From Alligator mississippiensis (taxonomy: Eukaryota > Chordata > Crocodylia > Alligatoridae): a stretch of 64,000 nucleotides of DNA. Both the position numbers and the translations under genes were made by a program. The stretch lies in contig NC_081826.1 in the NCBI RefSeq assembly GCF_030867095.1, positions 249,158,251-249,222,250 on the forward strand. Reading direction: 5' to 3'. The notes under the pieces are model-generated. The model saw only the letters and a list, made by a program, of their open reading frames with translations, was not told the DNA's origin and ran no database searches. Positions 45,481 through 57,139 of this stretch are shown one piece after another (positions within the stretch are counted from its first letter, which is position 1; each line of letters opens with the position of its first letter).

Positions 45481-48355
45481 CCATTGTAAAATCAAGTAAA
45501 TAAGTTATTGTTTTATCCAAGAAACTGAAAACAATTAATTTCAGGCCTCTACATTTTTTTAATTAGGCTTTTGTTTGGTTGAGTTATTCATACAGACCTT
45601 CTGAGCAGACCTGAGCCTTAAATGATTTTTCAGTAGTCATATGTCACATGTACCAGTTTTAGACATATACAGACTTATTAATGGCTGTAGCCGATCCCTC
45701 TCAAATCACTACCAAAATTGTATGGGGCCACTTAGAAAAGTTGAATTGCTGAAGTGGAGTACGGTTTAGCTGCATTGCTATATGTCTGTAATACTAGAGA
45801 ATTATGGACAACACTGAGGGCCAGATTCTGATTTCAACTATGTATGACTCTCTAGTCTTCTGAAATCATAATTGCTTGAATTTATCCCAGATTTACATGG
45901 TTAGTAATTGATATCAATGTGAGGTTCATATTTCAAGCACAACAGCACTTTGGAGTGTTTTCATACCAGTGCATGTCAGACACTTTTTTATTGAATTTAT
46001 TATTAAATGACACAATCTTCTAAAAGTTTTGTCACTCTTCTAGTTTAAGCTACATGAAATTGGTACCAAATCCCATATCATAGAATTAAATGAAATCCAT
46101 TAAAGATTTTAATATACCATTGGTAAAGTTTCTGGGAATAATATTTCCTCGCAAGTAATATTTAATGAGAAAACAAAACTACTTGGCAAAATAATCTTTT
46201 TAAAAACAGAAGAAAACTAATAAATTAAGAGACTCGTCCATAAGTCAAAATGACAGATTCCAGACAGGCTAATATTTCTGCCAAGAGATATGTAATGCTT
46301 TATATTAGTACTTAAAATAATAGTTTACAGAATATAACATATACTACTTAATTTACTTACTTCAAAACTCAGATATTTACCGTACACAAAAGCATTCTAT
46401 ATTTATGTTATGTGATTTATTAGTAATTATATTTATAACTATTAATAATAAAATGTTATTAATATTAATTATTAATATTAATGTTAACTGTATCATTAGA
46501 AGTGTAAAAATTAGATTCGATTTTTTTTTTTTAAATCAGGTAAAATGGGCTTTGAAAGTCACTGGAATGTATTTTTCTATTTTAAATACACTAAGAGTCT
46601 ACCATAGAACTAATGTTCCCTATGTCTGGAATCTATTTAAAAATACAGACACGTAACTAAACTCTACTCCCAAACCCTGATATGACCGAACAGATTCTAA
46701 GCAATGTAGACAAGGGATGACAGGTATTTCACTAATTAAAATAGATACATTTCAAGGTTAGAAATCTGATTTCAGTTAATCAGAAACTGTTGAGAAACAG
46801 GCCACTCAAACTCTGAAGGCCTAATTCCTATTTACACTAAAGCTTCTTTATATCTTTCTGGCAGTGCAAAGAAGCCTACAAGTAGATATAAGCGAAGTGT
46901 GTGTAAATCCATTTGCACCTACTTTTAAGGTCCCATTACGCTGCAGGGGAGGTATAAAGGGCCTTAGTGTAAATGAAAAACAGATCCCAAGATAAGTTAG
47001 ATCTGCCTTCAGGCTCTGACTTCATTATTCTGGTCTGTCTCTTGGTAGCTTGATCCAACCCCAAGTAGCCAATAGCTGATAAAAAAAAAAAAAATGTCTA
47101 CTATAAATGTTTTTCAATGTAAAAAATGTATGTTTGATTCACTATATTTTTCACAAAAAGTAACTTTTCAACACAAATAAAAATCTGTCTTCAAAAAAAT
47201 CCAAGCTCACCAGAACTGAATTTTTTTTTTTCAGCTGAAAGCAAAAACATTTTGAGAAAAGCCATACATTTTCAATTCAGAAATTCTACTGCAGAGTTTC
47301 CTGAGAGTTTTAGTCAGGTGGAGCAAGCCTACTGACCAGCGATTACATGATGCATCAAGAGGGGAACATATCCTAGAACATCCTGAGGGATGGAGTCCAG
47401 GCAGGAAGCCAAGTACTAAGAGGGGAATGGGGGCCTGAGGCACTCGAACAAAAACTCACTTGGCTCTGCATAGTGGTATTTTCCCATTTATTTCAGTAGT
47501 CAGCTAAAATTCTTCTGGCTGATATTTTTCAGAGGGTGGGTGGGTTATATTTCCTCAGAAAATCCAAAATTTTCTGGGGAGGGAAAAGAAACAAAACCCT
47601 CATTCTCTTTTGAGAAGCTAATCCAAAGCTTGTTCCAAAGTTGCTGACTTGCAATTTCCCATCCTTAATAAAGACTTGTCCAGTATCATCCCATATAAAT
47701 CTTAGCTACCATGAAATACAGAATTTCAGTGAACTCACATAATAATCATAATAATACAGAATCTCAATGGACTCACATAATAATACTTACACATAGGCAA
47801 ACAAAAAAGCAGTGACAGTCAATGCTTGTATTGCATCTGTACTATTGCTGGTAAGGGGGCAAAAAAGATGAGGATTTTACTTAGTTAAATTTTTCCCTTA
47901 AGAAATATTTGGCATTTTAATCTAATATGGTAAATCAAAAGTCATTAAAGAATTTTTTTTCATGTATTCAGCTAAAACCTGCTACTCATTCAAAGAGGTC
48001 TGATCTACTCAGCCAAAGTAGGTGACAGTTAAATGAATGGTAAGGGACAAATTGAGAGCTTAGGTTGCAAGGCCATGAAGAGGCATAACAGTCAATAAAG
48101 TTCCCCACCCCTATTAAGAACACTGTATGGATTCCTTCAACTGTGGCTTTGGGTGCATGGGTGTAAGGTGTTGTAAAGCACTAGCTAGTTCCCTCTGAGC
48201 CACTCAGTGAGGAAAAAGCAGAGCCGTGACCCTTTTGTCTCATGAACAGGCTAGTGAGACAACAGTATGTATGAGGATATTACCACCCTCTGTGCTGCTG
48301 TAGTATGCGCACACAGCAGTCCCTAGTCAAAGCAAGAAAGAACTTTGCTATACGT
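45481..48355. other. AT-rich stretch, nothing recognised
   Basis: An imperfect TAA/ATTAAT-rich region is at about 46440-46490. Small frames only. No repeat termini, RNA genes or exons were noticed. Confidence 0.45.
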
Positions 48356-48359
48356 ACAC

Positions 48360-49850
48360 TGGTGACCTCATCCTACCTCCTGATCTCTCTTGTGCCCACA
48401 TACCCCTGCACTTACCCTTTTCCTTAAATTCTAACTCTTCTGTGACTCTTTCCCCTAAGAAAATACAAACAAGTTTTAGTCTTCTATCTTAAGCAAGCCA
48501 TCCTTGGCCCTTCAGCTACCACTGCATCTCTCTTCTCTCTTTCATCTCTAAGAATATAGAACAAACTCTTTACAATCACTGTCTGGAGTGCCTGTCTTCC
48601 AATTTCATTCTAGACCTCTGTAATCCTACTTCTGCTCCTTGCACTACACTGAAATGGTTATTTTGAAAGATTATAATTAACTTTTTTGAAGATAAATCTT
48701 AAAGACCCAGTTCTCTATCCTCGTTCTCCTTGATCTGTCAGCTGGCTTTAATGTCTTCCCTTGGGTTCTAATCATTTGTCCTCTCTCTGCTCTCCTCCTA
48801 CACCTCTAATCAGTCCCTCATCGTGTCTCTGGGAGGTTCCTCCTCATTCTTCCATCAGTTTTCTGAGAGTTTCCCCACACTGTATATTTGGTTTCTTCTC
48901 TTTCTGTACCATCTCTGTGGAAAACAAATTCAGCTACCATCCCTGTCCTGACAACTCAGATCTATTTCTTTATTCCAGATTTTCTATCCAAATGAAAATT
49001 GCAGCCCTTCTCTCTGATGGCTCCTCAAGGAAAACTATTCATCACCTGAGCCTCAATATGACTAAAACAAAGCTCATCATGTTAGACCCTCCTGTTAGCT
49101 CCTCCTTTGATCATTGTGGACAACATAACTATCCTGCCTTTCATTCAGGCCCATAATCCAGGGATCATTTTCAAATTTCACCTGTCTCTAAGTTCTCTCA
49201 TTCGGGTTCTCTGTAAATTTTGCATATTCTTTTTTGCATGGCATCTGTGAGCCCTATGCTACTCACCCACACAGCTAAAGTTTTCACCCATAATCTCATC
49301 CTGTATCTCAGCTACTGAAACAGCCTTTACTTCAGCTTGACAAATGCAACTGTTGAAAACTATCTAGCCTCTCACTTTGGGCATTTATGCACATACTTTT
49401 TCTTTCAGCGAGGTGCTGGAGATCCACTGCCTCCAAGCAGGCTTGATTAATTAAGTCTACTCTGCACATCAGCTGACTCAAACTGCACTGCGCCGCATGC
49501 AGTTGTATAAGTGGTGAAATGTGTGTCAGCGTGCAGAAAATGGTGGTGGTATGGTTTTGAACTAAGCACCTCACAGGTGTTTTAGTTCAAAAGCACACTG
49601 CCACCACTTTCTCAGCATTGACATGCATTTCACTGCTTATACAACTGCAAGCATTGCAGTACTTCAACATGTAAAAATGCCCTTTTGACCATATCATCCA
49701 TGTCAGTGTATCCCTCCATTGGCTCCCCTTTTCTATCCCATCAAAAATAATCTCCTTGTCTTCACTTTCAAAACTCTTCACTGCCCATCCCCACTCTTCA
49801 AGTCATCTCTCACTCAGTTTTGAGAGGTCACTTCTGCCTCCCATCAGTCA
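48360..49850 (+). mobile_element. L2-like LINE remnant, plus strand
   Basis: The pyrimidine-rich plus strand reads as a degraded L2-type reverse transcriptase: 'FLVLLDLSAGF' type text near 48720, 'LNMTKTKLIML' in the 131-codon frame at 48761-49156 (residues about 110-125), and 'DHIIHVSVSLHWLP'-like text at 49685-49730 ('accatatcatccatgtcagtgtatccctccattggctcccc'). Many stops and frameshifts. It is interrupted by the MITE at 49379-49682. Confidence 0.65.
49379..49682. mobile_element. Palindromic MITE, copy 2 (GGGCATTTATGCACATAC)
   Basis: Left end gggcatttatgcacatac; right end on the minus strand gggcatttttacatgttg. A long imperfect hairpin centred near 49573 covers 49502-49645 (ttttgaactaa paired with ttagttcaaaa in its core). 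It sits in the L2 remnant, with TTT/TTTT at the junctions, consistent with a short T-rich target duplication. Confidence 0.7.
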
Positions 49851-50105
49851 ATGACACTAATCTCCATTGTCCACTTAGATTTTCTAAAACATATCCTTGT
49901 ACATAGGACCCTTTTTTGGGAGGAATTCCTTGAAAGCATATGCAATTTCCCCCTTAAAGTTCTATTTACCATGGTACCTAAAGAAATCTTGAAAACGAGC
50001 TGTGGATATGCTCTGAGTATTTGCCTGTAAAGCTGACCAATGCTGTCTCCTTGTTTCTTAATGGTTCTTGTCAGCCTGCGTGCTTCTGTTGTATCTTGAT
50101 GTAGG

Positions 50106-50160
50106 GCAGGGGTAGGCAAAATACGGCCCTGTGGGCCACATCCAGCCCACAAGGCCATTC
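50106..50160 (+). mobile_element. hAT-like terminus (caggggtaggcaa...)
   Basis: It begins caggggtaggcaaaatac and continues 'ggccctgtgggccacatccagccc'. This is the hallmark of a hAT-derived MITE end in amniotes (usually CAGGGGTCGGCAACC). The partner end was not found. Confidence 0.55.
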
Positions 50161-51590
50161 TATCCAGCCTGTGGGTTCCCTAAAAAAATTAGAAAATTAA
50201 TATTTATCTGCCCTTGGTTCCTGTAAAAAATGACAGGAACCAAGGGCAGTAGGACCCAGGGGAAGCCCAGCAGGCTCCCACAACAGCAAGGCCCACCCAG
50301 CCCCACCCCCACAGCCGGAAGGCCCAACAGCGGCTTCTGGCCTGGGAGCATGTGGCTGCCCCAGTGGCACCAGAACCTCAGGTAAGGGGGAAGGGTGGGG
50401 GGAAGGGCAGGGGAGGACCCCTGGCAAGGAAGGAGCACGGGGAAAAGTGGCCCGGGGAAAAGCTGAGTGCAGGTGGGGAGAAAGCGGCCCCTCACCCACC
50501 CCATGCCTGGTGCCCCGCACTGTAGCCGCTTGAAGCCCACATGGGGCTCCCTGTGCCTGCTCCAGACAGCCCCACAGGCTGCAAGCAGCTGCAGCAGGGA
50601 GCACCGGTGATGGGGCAGGGGAGGGGCCACTTTCCCCTGTGCTTATCTTTTCCCCAGGCTCCTTCCCAATGCAGAAGAAAGCGGTCCCTCTTCCGCCCCG
50701 TGGCCAGCGCCCTATGCTGCAGCCACTCACAGCCCACGCAGGGCTGTCCAGAGCAGGCACAGGCAGCCCCAGGCAAACTGCAAGTGGCTGCAGCATGGGG
50801 TGCTGGACACAGGGTAGGTGAGGGACCGCTTTCCCCCGCCATTGGTGCTGCACATAGCAACAGCAGCAGCTACGCCCCTCCGCCACTTGCTGTGCCGGGA
50901 AGTGTTTGCCACTGTCGCCTCTAGGCTGCCCAGTGCGCGAGCTCCAGGTGGGCAGTAGCAGCCAACATTGCCCGGCATGGCAAGTGGGGGAGCTGCAGCT
51001 GCTGCCGCCAATGGGCGAGTATAGAGCTGGCTTGGAGCCCAGGCTGGCAGCAGCCTGGGTTACAAGCTGGTGCTGAGCATGGGGAAGAGTGGCCCCTCGC
51101 TCACCCTATGGCCAGTGCCCCACACTGTAGCCCCTGGAAGCCCATGTGGGGCTTCCTGTGCCTGCTCCAGACATCCCTGTGTGGGCTGTGAGCACCTTCA
51201 GCAGGGAGCACTGGCCACAGGGTGAACAAGGGGCCACTTTTCCCCATGCTCAGCACCAGCTTCTTCCCTGCCAGTGAGCAGGGGATCAGGGCTGTGTGCT
51301 GGCCCCCCGCCTGTACTGCGGGGCTGGGGGGCACTGGGTGTGAGTAGGCACAAGAGCCAGCGGGAACACAGGGCCCACACCGGTGTCCTGGGGCCAGTGC
51401 CAGCAGGGCCCAGAGCAGGGTGGCAGGAGCACAGGGTCCCAGCCAGCAGGGGCTCTATGGAGCCAGGCCAGCTCCCCCCTCTCCCTGTTGGTGCAGCCCA
51501 GCCCAGCTCCACAGGCCCCTGCCAACCTGTGCCCCGCTTTAGGCCCCACCAGTGCTGGCCCTGGGACATTGGTCCCAAGACATTGGGACA
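50161..51590. repeat. GC-rich block of three related inverted units
   Basis: A unit built around 'ccactgtagcc', 'cccacatggggct', 'cctgctccagaca', 'cagggagcac' and 'ggccacttt' occurs at about 50460-50640, 50680-50830 and 51080-51250. Parts of each unit are mirrored (for example a 'gctgcagc' hairpin near 50590 and 50760), giving local palindromes. Overlapping frames of up to 229 codons on both strands come from the absence of stops in GC-rich repeats; no domain was recognised. Confidence 0.55.
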
Positions 51591-52045
51591 TTGGTCCCCC
51601 AACATCCCAGCATGTTTTTCAGCCCTGGGCTGGGCTGGACTGTCTGCTCCAGAGAGCAGGGCTGGCCCCACTCCTCTCCTCCCTAGCCAGAGCTCCAGCT
51701 GTCTGAGAAGGAGATAGAGACTGCAGCCAGGAGACATCAGCATTTGCCTGGCTTCCCCAGTCCCCACCCCCAACCCCCTTGCTGCTCAAGCAGGGATCCC
51801 CCCTCTCCCACAGCACAGACCAAGCCAGCATCTGGTCACAGTTATGCTACTGCCATGCTAGGTAATGCTGAGATGTGTCCATGTGTGTGTCTCCAATTTC
51901 ACTGGAACAAAGCCAGACAAAACAGTGTCTGCTTAGGGCTTTTTTGAGCTAGTCAACAGGTCATTTGGTAATGTCCCTCCATTCTTCCTTAAAAATGCTT
52001 TGCAAAAAGCTGTTTAAGAACAGCTTGAACTAATGAGAGAGAGGC
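51590..52045 (-). mobile_element. Fragment of the GGGACAGA-family element interior
   Basis: On the minus strand it matches 6120-6540 in order: 'cattagttcaagc', 'aaacagctttt', 'gacctgttgactagctc', 'ccagtgaaattggagacacacac', 'agcattacc', 'tgcttgagcagca', 'gctggagc'. It shares 'catcccagcatg', 'cagccctgggctggg' and 'ctccagagagcaggg' with 4990-5040 and 63345-63400. Not coding. Confidence 0.6.
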
Positions 52046-52171
52046 TTTGTTTTCTTGATGGGCTGATAAGCTTTGTGTTCTGATAAGTTCCCTGCTGGCT
52101 GTTGGCTGCTGGCTTGCTTCAAAGCCTGAAATCTGTCAGTGTTCAACAAGGGACAGAGAGCAGTGTGAGAA

Positions 52172-52234
52172 ATGACTCCAAGATCCCTTTCAGCCACTGT
52201 GTTGTTGAAAAGGGTGTTCCCCAGCCTACAAGTA
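52172..52234 (-). mobile_element. CR1 LINE, piece left of the fold-back insertion
   Basis: Text 'atgactccaagatccctttcagccactgtgttgttgaaaa' matches the CR1 segment at about 4155-4225 (minus strand). It joins at 52234 to the inserted element and continues at 53761. The left side of the CR1 is truncated here, losing the 3' tail, which is unusual for a LINE and suggests a later deletion or rearrangement. Confidence 0.7.
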
Positions 52235-53758
52235 TTAGGCCTGTGCAAGTTGGCAGCAATCTGATCCGGCTTTGAATCCAGCCACTTCGGATGCCCATGA
52301 TCCAATCTGGAACTCCAGACCGGGTTTCCGCCTCGATCCAGCCAAAGTGGCTCCGAAGCTTTGGAGCCTCCTTGGAGATCTGGCCATAGAGTATAATGGG
52401 GAATCAATGAAATATCTATAACTTCATTATTTTTTGTCCAATTTGGACTAAGCTTGCAGGAATGGTAGCCTCTGCTGAGAGCATGAAACATGCCAAGTTT
52501 CAGGAAGATTGGTGCAGAGGTTTTGGGGAAATTGTACCCCAAATTCTTGAAAGCCAAACTCCTGTCACGGCTGTGTGTTACACCACAGGGGGGTCAAAAC
52601 TGCAGGGATGGTAGCTCTTACTGAGGCCACAAAGCTTGCCAAGTTTCAAGATCAGTGCAGGGGTTTGGGGATAAATGCACCTCAAGCTGTGGACAAGCAA
52701 AACTCGTGCCATGAGTGACAGTGTGTGTGTTAAGGTGCAGTGGGGTGACAGCTGCAGGGATGGCGGCCCCTGCTGTGGCACCTGCCAACTGTCTAGGAGA
52801 TCAGTGCAGGGGGGTTCTGGGGCCCTGCACCCCTAGCTGCTGACAGGCAAAACTCATGCCAAGACTGTCTCTGTCTTGGGGCAGTTGATTGTCTGTATTG
52901 ATTCTTTCCTCTCCTTAGCCTGGTTTTGTAGGTGCTAACTGATGCTCGTTAAGTCGTTATGTAGTAGCTGGGTCCTGTGTATTGAGCTGGTCCCCGAGTC
53001 CCTGGTCCCTGAGTGAACCATGATTGATTGGTAACTGGGAACACAGCAGCTTAGCAGCCAGGCCTACAGTAGTGTCTCCCCTCCCCACCCCAAGACAGAC
53101 ACAGTCCATCCCACAAACACCCATGGCACCAGTTTTGCTTGTCCACAGCTTGAGGGGCAGTTCCCCCCAACCCCCTGCACCGATCTTCTTGAAACTTGGC
53201 AGGCTTTGTGGCCTAAGTAAGAGCTACTATTCCTGCAGTTTTGACCCCCCCCCGTGTTGTCATACATAGACGTGACAGGAGTTTTGCTTTCAAGAATTTG
53301 GGGTACAGTTGGCCCAAAACCCCTGCACCATTCTTCTAGAAACTTGGCAGGCTTGGTGCCTCAGTAAGAGCTACCAACCCTGCAGATTTCACCCTGCTAT
53401 GTTGTAACAACTAGGCGTGACATGAGTTCTGCTTTCAAGAATTTGGGGCACTGTTTCCTCCAAGCCCCTGCACCAATCTTCTTGAAACTTTGCAGACTTC
53501 ATCCTCTCTGCAGAGTCTACCACCTCTGAAATTTTCGTCCAAATCTGACAAAAAACAAAGTTATAGATATTTTATTGTTTCCCCATTCTACCCTGTGGCC
53601 GGATCTGCGAGGCGGCTACAAAGCTCTTCAGAAGCTCCGAACTGCTTTGGGAAGCCCAACGAGGCCAGCACTTTGACCTGGATGTGGTGCTTTGGACCCA
53701 GAAGCATCCAAAGCTTCTCTGAATCCAAAGCTCTGTCCAAAGCCTCGCACAGCCCTAA
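52235..53758. mobile_element. Fold-back DNA transposon, 1,524 bp
   Basis: Terminal inverted repeats TTAGGCCTGTGCAAG (left) and TTAGGGCTGTGCGAGG (right, minus strand). The target duplication is TA (52233-52234 and 53759-53760). The two arms (about 52235-52885 and 53086-53758) are long inverted repeats. Each is built of roughly four tandem units of about 146-152 bp: the marker tgcagg/tgcagtt recurs at 52455, 52601 and 52753 and, mirrored, at 53233, 53381 and 53525. A spacer of about 200 bp separates the arms. Single-stranded it could fold into a giant hairpin. No transposase frame. Family unknown to me; TA suggests Tc1/mariner-like mobilisation. Confidence 0.85.
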
Positions 53759-53760
53759 TA

Positions 53761-54096
53761 GGTATGTTGCAGGTTCCTTCTCCCTAGATGCAACACAATG
53801 CACTTGTTTGCATTGAATTCCATTCCATTCTCATCCACCCACCTCTGTAACCTGTCTAGACCTAGTTGGATTCTGTCCCTCCCCTCCAGTGTGCCCACTT
53901 CTCCCCACATCTTTGTGTCATCAGCGAATTTGGACAGCATGCTTTCCATGCCCACCTCCAACCCGCTGATAAAGATGTTGAATAGCACAGGCCCAAGGAC
54001 CGAGCCCTGGGGAACTCCACTGTGCACATCCCTCCATGTCGAAAATGACCTGTCCACCACCACTCTCTGGGTGTGACCATCAAGCCAATTTGCCAC
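53761..54096 (-). pseudogene. CR1 reverse transcriptase, palm region
   Basis: Minus frame from 53755 to 54096 has [20 protein letters not shown] and FADDTKMWGEVG, the RT motifs B and C (A/GDD-type, FADD). It continues into a leucine- and arginine-rich region, then is cut off by the fold-back insertion. The last few codons of this frame lie inside the insertion and are not CR1. Confidence 0.85.
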
Positions 54097-54135
54097 CCAT
54101 CTGACTGTGTAGGCATCAATGCCACAGTTGCCTAG

Positions 54136-54851
54136 TTATTTTATGAGCATGGGGTGAGAAACAGTGTCAAAGACCTTCTTGAAGTCCAGGTAGATGACAT
54201 CCACCTCAACAAACGCATCTAAGGACTTTGTGACCTGGTCATAAAAGGAAACAAGGTTAGTCAGGCAGGATCTGCCTGCAATGAACCCCCCGTGTTGGTT
54301 GCCCCTGAGCATTACCTCCCATGCTGGGCCCCTGCAAATGTGCTCTTTGATAATTTTCTCAAAGGTCTTCCCAAGGACCGAGATGAGACTAACTGGCCTA
54401 TAGTTACCTGGGTCCTCCTTTCTCCCCCTTATTGTAAATGGGGACCACATTGGCCCTTTTCCAGTCCTCTGGGACCTGACCAGAGCACCATAAGCCATGC
54501 CAGGGGCCCTGCTATGACCTCCACCAATTCCCTCAGTACCCTTGATTGAAGAGCATTTGGGCCTGCTGATTTAAATACATCCAGCCCCTCCAGAAGTTCC
54601 CTAACTAGATTGTCCCTGACCCTAGGCATGGCATCGTGTCCCCTGATCCTGTCCGTAATACTAGTGGGGAAGTTGTCCCAGTCCCTGCTCAGAAATGTGG
54701 AGGCAAAGAACTCGTTGAAGAAATCAGCTTTTTCCTTTGCTGCAATCACCAGATTGCCAAGCCTGTCCTGTAGTGGCCCCACATTACCTGGTGCCTTCTT
54801 ATTCCCTATATATTTGAAAAAGGACTTTTTGTTATCCTGAATTCTGGTCAC
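54136..54851 (-). pseudogene. CR1 reverse transcriptase, fingers and N-terminal palm
   Basis: Frames 54136-54498 and 54429-54851 (minus) contain YRPVSLISVLGKTFEKII, then 'FIAGRSCLTNLVSFYDQVT' and YLDFKKVFDTVSH (motif A, normally DFxKAFDxV). Upstream is 'FFNEFFASTF...'. They overlap in different frames, so at least one frameshift separates them. Confidence 0.85.
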
Positions 54852-55083
54852 CAGCCCTAGTTCTGTCTCTGCCTTGGCTTTCCCAACTGCCTCCCTGCAA
54901 TCACAAGCAACGGAGGTGTAATCCTCCTTGATAATAGTCCTTCCACCTTATTGTCCTCAGGCCCTCCTGGATGCCTTTACTGAGCCAAGGGGGCTTGTTA
55001 GCACTCTTGCCCCCTTTGGCTCACATTGGGACTGAATCCCTCTGAGCTTGGAGGATTGTCTCCTTAAGGAACAACCACCCATC

Positions 55084-55860
55084 CTAGACTCCCATCTCAT
55101 TGAGGCTCCAAGTCCCCAGTGTCTCTCTTATTAATCTCCTTAGCTCACTGAAGTTGGCCGTCCTGAAATCAAGGACTTTTGCCTTACTGCTTGCTTTCAC
55201 CACCCTGCACCAGATAGTAAATTCCAGCAGATAATGGTCACTAATGCCTAGGTAGTCAAGCACCCTCAGATCCCTCACCAGGTCATCGTCTGTGGCAAGG
55301 ACCAAGTCCAGCAAGACATTTCCTCTGGTGGGAACTGTACCTCCTGGACTAGGTGGAGGTCCTGTATGCAAGCTAAAAACCTACGTGAGCATTCAAACCT
55401 GGCTGACTGATCCTCCCAGCAGATGTCTGGGTAGTTTAGATCACCCATTACAACCACATCCCTTGTCCTTACAGCCTCTGTGAGCTGACCTGAAAATTCT
55501 AGATCCAGCTCATCCCCCTGGTGAGGCGGTCTGTAGTAGATGCCCACTATCAAGTCCCTTTCCCCATGACCCCCTTGCATTCTAATCCAGAGCACCTCAG
55601 TTTGCCCCTCTTCTAAACCCACCCTGATAATTGAGGATGTGTACTGATCATTAACTTAGAGTGCTACACCCCCTGCCCTTTTTTCCCTACTCTATTCCAT
55701 CTATACAACCTATAGCCCTCGATGTCTACTGCCCAGTCATGGGTAGAATCCCACCAGGTTTCTGCAAGCCCAACCAGGTCTGGGTTTTTGCTAGCTAGCA
55801 GGAGGGTGAGTTCCTCCTGCTTATCCCCCATACTTCTAGCATTTGTGTAGAGGCAATTGA
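55084..55860 (-). pseudogene. CR1 apurinic/apyrimidinic-type endonuclease
   Basis: Frames at 55084-55371 and 55275-55622 (minus) carry VVMGDLNYPDICWE (metal-binding GDxN) and GISDHYLLEF (the SDH motif), with 'IYYRPPHQGDELDLEF' before. The order matches the APE-like endonuclease of CR1 ORF2. The frames shift once between these motifs. Sequence at 55640-55860 is the start of the domain. Confidence 0.8.
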
Positions 55861-56109
55861 GACCTTTTATGGGTGTTCATGCTTCCCTCTTGTTCCCAAG
55901 CTTGCCCAGGCCCTTGTCACTTACCTGGGTTGTTCCTGCTTGCATCACCTGGCTTCATGTTGAAGTGTCCTCCTGCACCTCTGCATCGCCTTCCCCCGAG
56001 AAACCTAGTTTAAAGCTCGCCGTACAAGATCAGCCAACCTGGAAGAGAAAATACCCTTACCTTTTGGGGAGAGATGTAGCCCATCCTGCCCGAGCATGTC
56101 TCCTGCACT

Positions 56110-56297
56110 AGGTTCAACTCTAGCACCCCCCCCTTCCCCCCGGCTTCTAGCCTTAGCCACTTCAGGCATGTGCCTACATTTCCTAAATCAAAAGTGAATG
56201 TCTATCCACTTGCAAATAGGTTCAATCTCTGCAGGTTAGACTAACCTGCAAAGATTTAATCAATTCAGGCTTGGGTTTTTTGAATGTCTGTCCCTAG
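56110..56297 (-). mobile_element. TIR-element end (GGCTAGGGACAGACATT family), right terminus
   Basis: It ends atgtctgtccctagcc at about 56297. Read on the minus strand it repeats the 3214-3440 order: 'ATTCA', 'CCTGAATTGATT', 'TTTGCAGGTTAGTCTAACC', 'GGAAATGTAGGCACATGCC'. A third copy of this end in the window. Confidence 0.6.
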
Positions 56298-56299
56298 CC

Positions 56300-57135
56300 T
56301 AACAGAATAAACCAGAAACAAGTCAATTGACATGGACTGATAGTCATAGAAAAAATGTGAAAATGAGATTAGGAATTTGGGGGATACATTTTATAAATTA
56401 AGAAACTAATAAAATTAGTAGAATATACCTAAATCTCAAGATGGCTTGAGCTCAGTGAGGAGAAGGGAGCAGATGTGCAAAAGGTTATGATTCTGGTACC
56501 ACTTCTCTGTTGTAGTATATTGACCAGTTGAAGTGTGAGAAGTAGTAAATTAGAAATGTTACCAATCACTGAACATTTATATTAAAATAAACCTGTATAA
56601 AAATATGAGTAATTTCATAATTCATGTGTTCCATTATAATTCATATTTAATCTGGAACATTCTACCATCATTGTTTCATTCTTTTTCTAACGTATGTATT
56701 TAATTGGGTAACCCTGTTTTATCCCCTGCTTTCTTTTGTTTTCAGGCTCAGATGATTGGAAAGGATTCTGTACTATTGCCAATATCAGATATGCTCTGCC
56801 AGAAGGTAATCCCTTCTGTCCCTATGACACAGTGGGTTAATAACATTTCCACAGATCCAATTAGTGGTATCCTGAGAACCAACAAATCAAAAAAATAGGA
56901 TCAATGTACAGATTTGCTGGGATGAAGATGGAATTTTACCTCTACACAAAGTTATGAAGTGGACCTTTATGGACTATCTTAAAGATTGACTGAGGAAATG
57001 ATGAAGACTAATGTAGAATTCAGAGTACTTCTCATTTCCCACCTTGTGGAACACGAATATGCACTTTCATGCACCACATGGCTCTTAATTTGGTCCCTGG
57101 GCAGTCTATTCTACTGCTTTACTGTTCTAACAAAA
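56300..57135. other. AT-rich stretch; possible splice acceptor
   Basis: No element was recognised. At 56690-56745 there is a branch-like ctaac, a pyrimidine tract and 'ttttgttttcag', then a 60-base stretch ending 'agaag|gtaatc'. Splice signals of this kind arise by chance in AT-rich DNA, so no exon is claimed. Confidence 0.25.
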
Positions 57136-57139
57136 ATGA

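Larger units (their letters stand above)
53761..56105 (-). mobile_element. CR1 LINE, long copy with endonuclease and RT, minus strand
   Basis: It spans from the RT palm (left) to the endonuclease and the start of ORF2 (right). It is about 2.3 kb here plus the 52172-52234 piece. The 3' end is missing. Frames are broken at several points, so it is inactive. Confidence 0.92.

Noticed and set aside
50160-50886. 229-codon minus-strand frame
   Set aside because: It lies wholly in GC-rich palindromic repeat units, and frames on the other strand are nearly as long.
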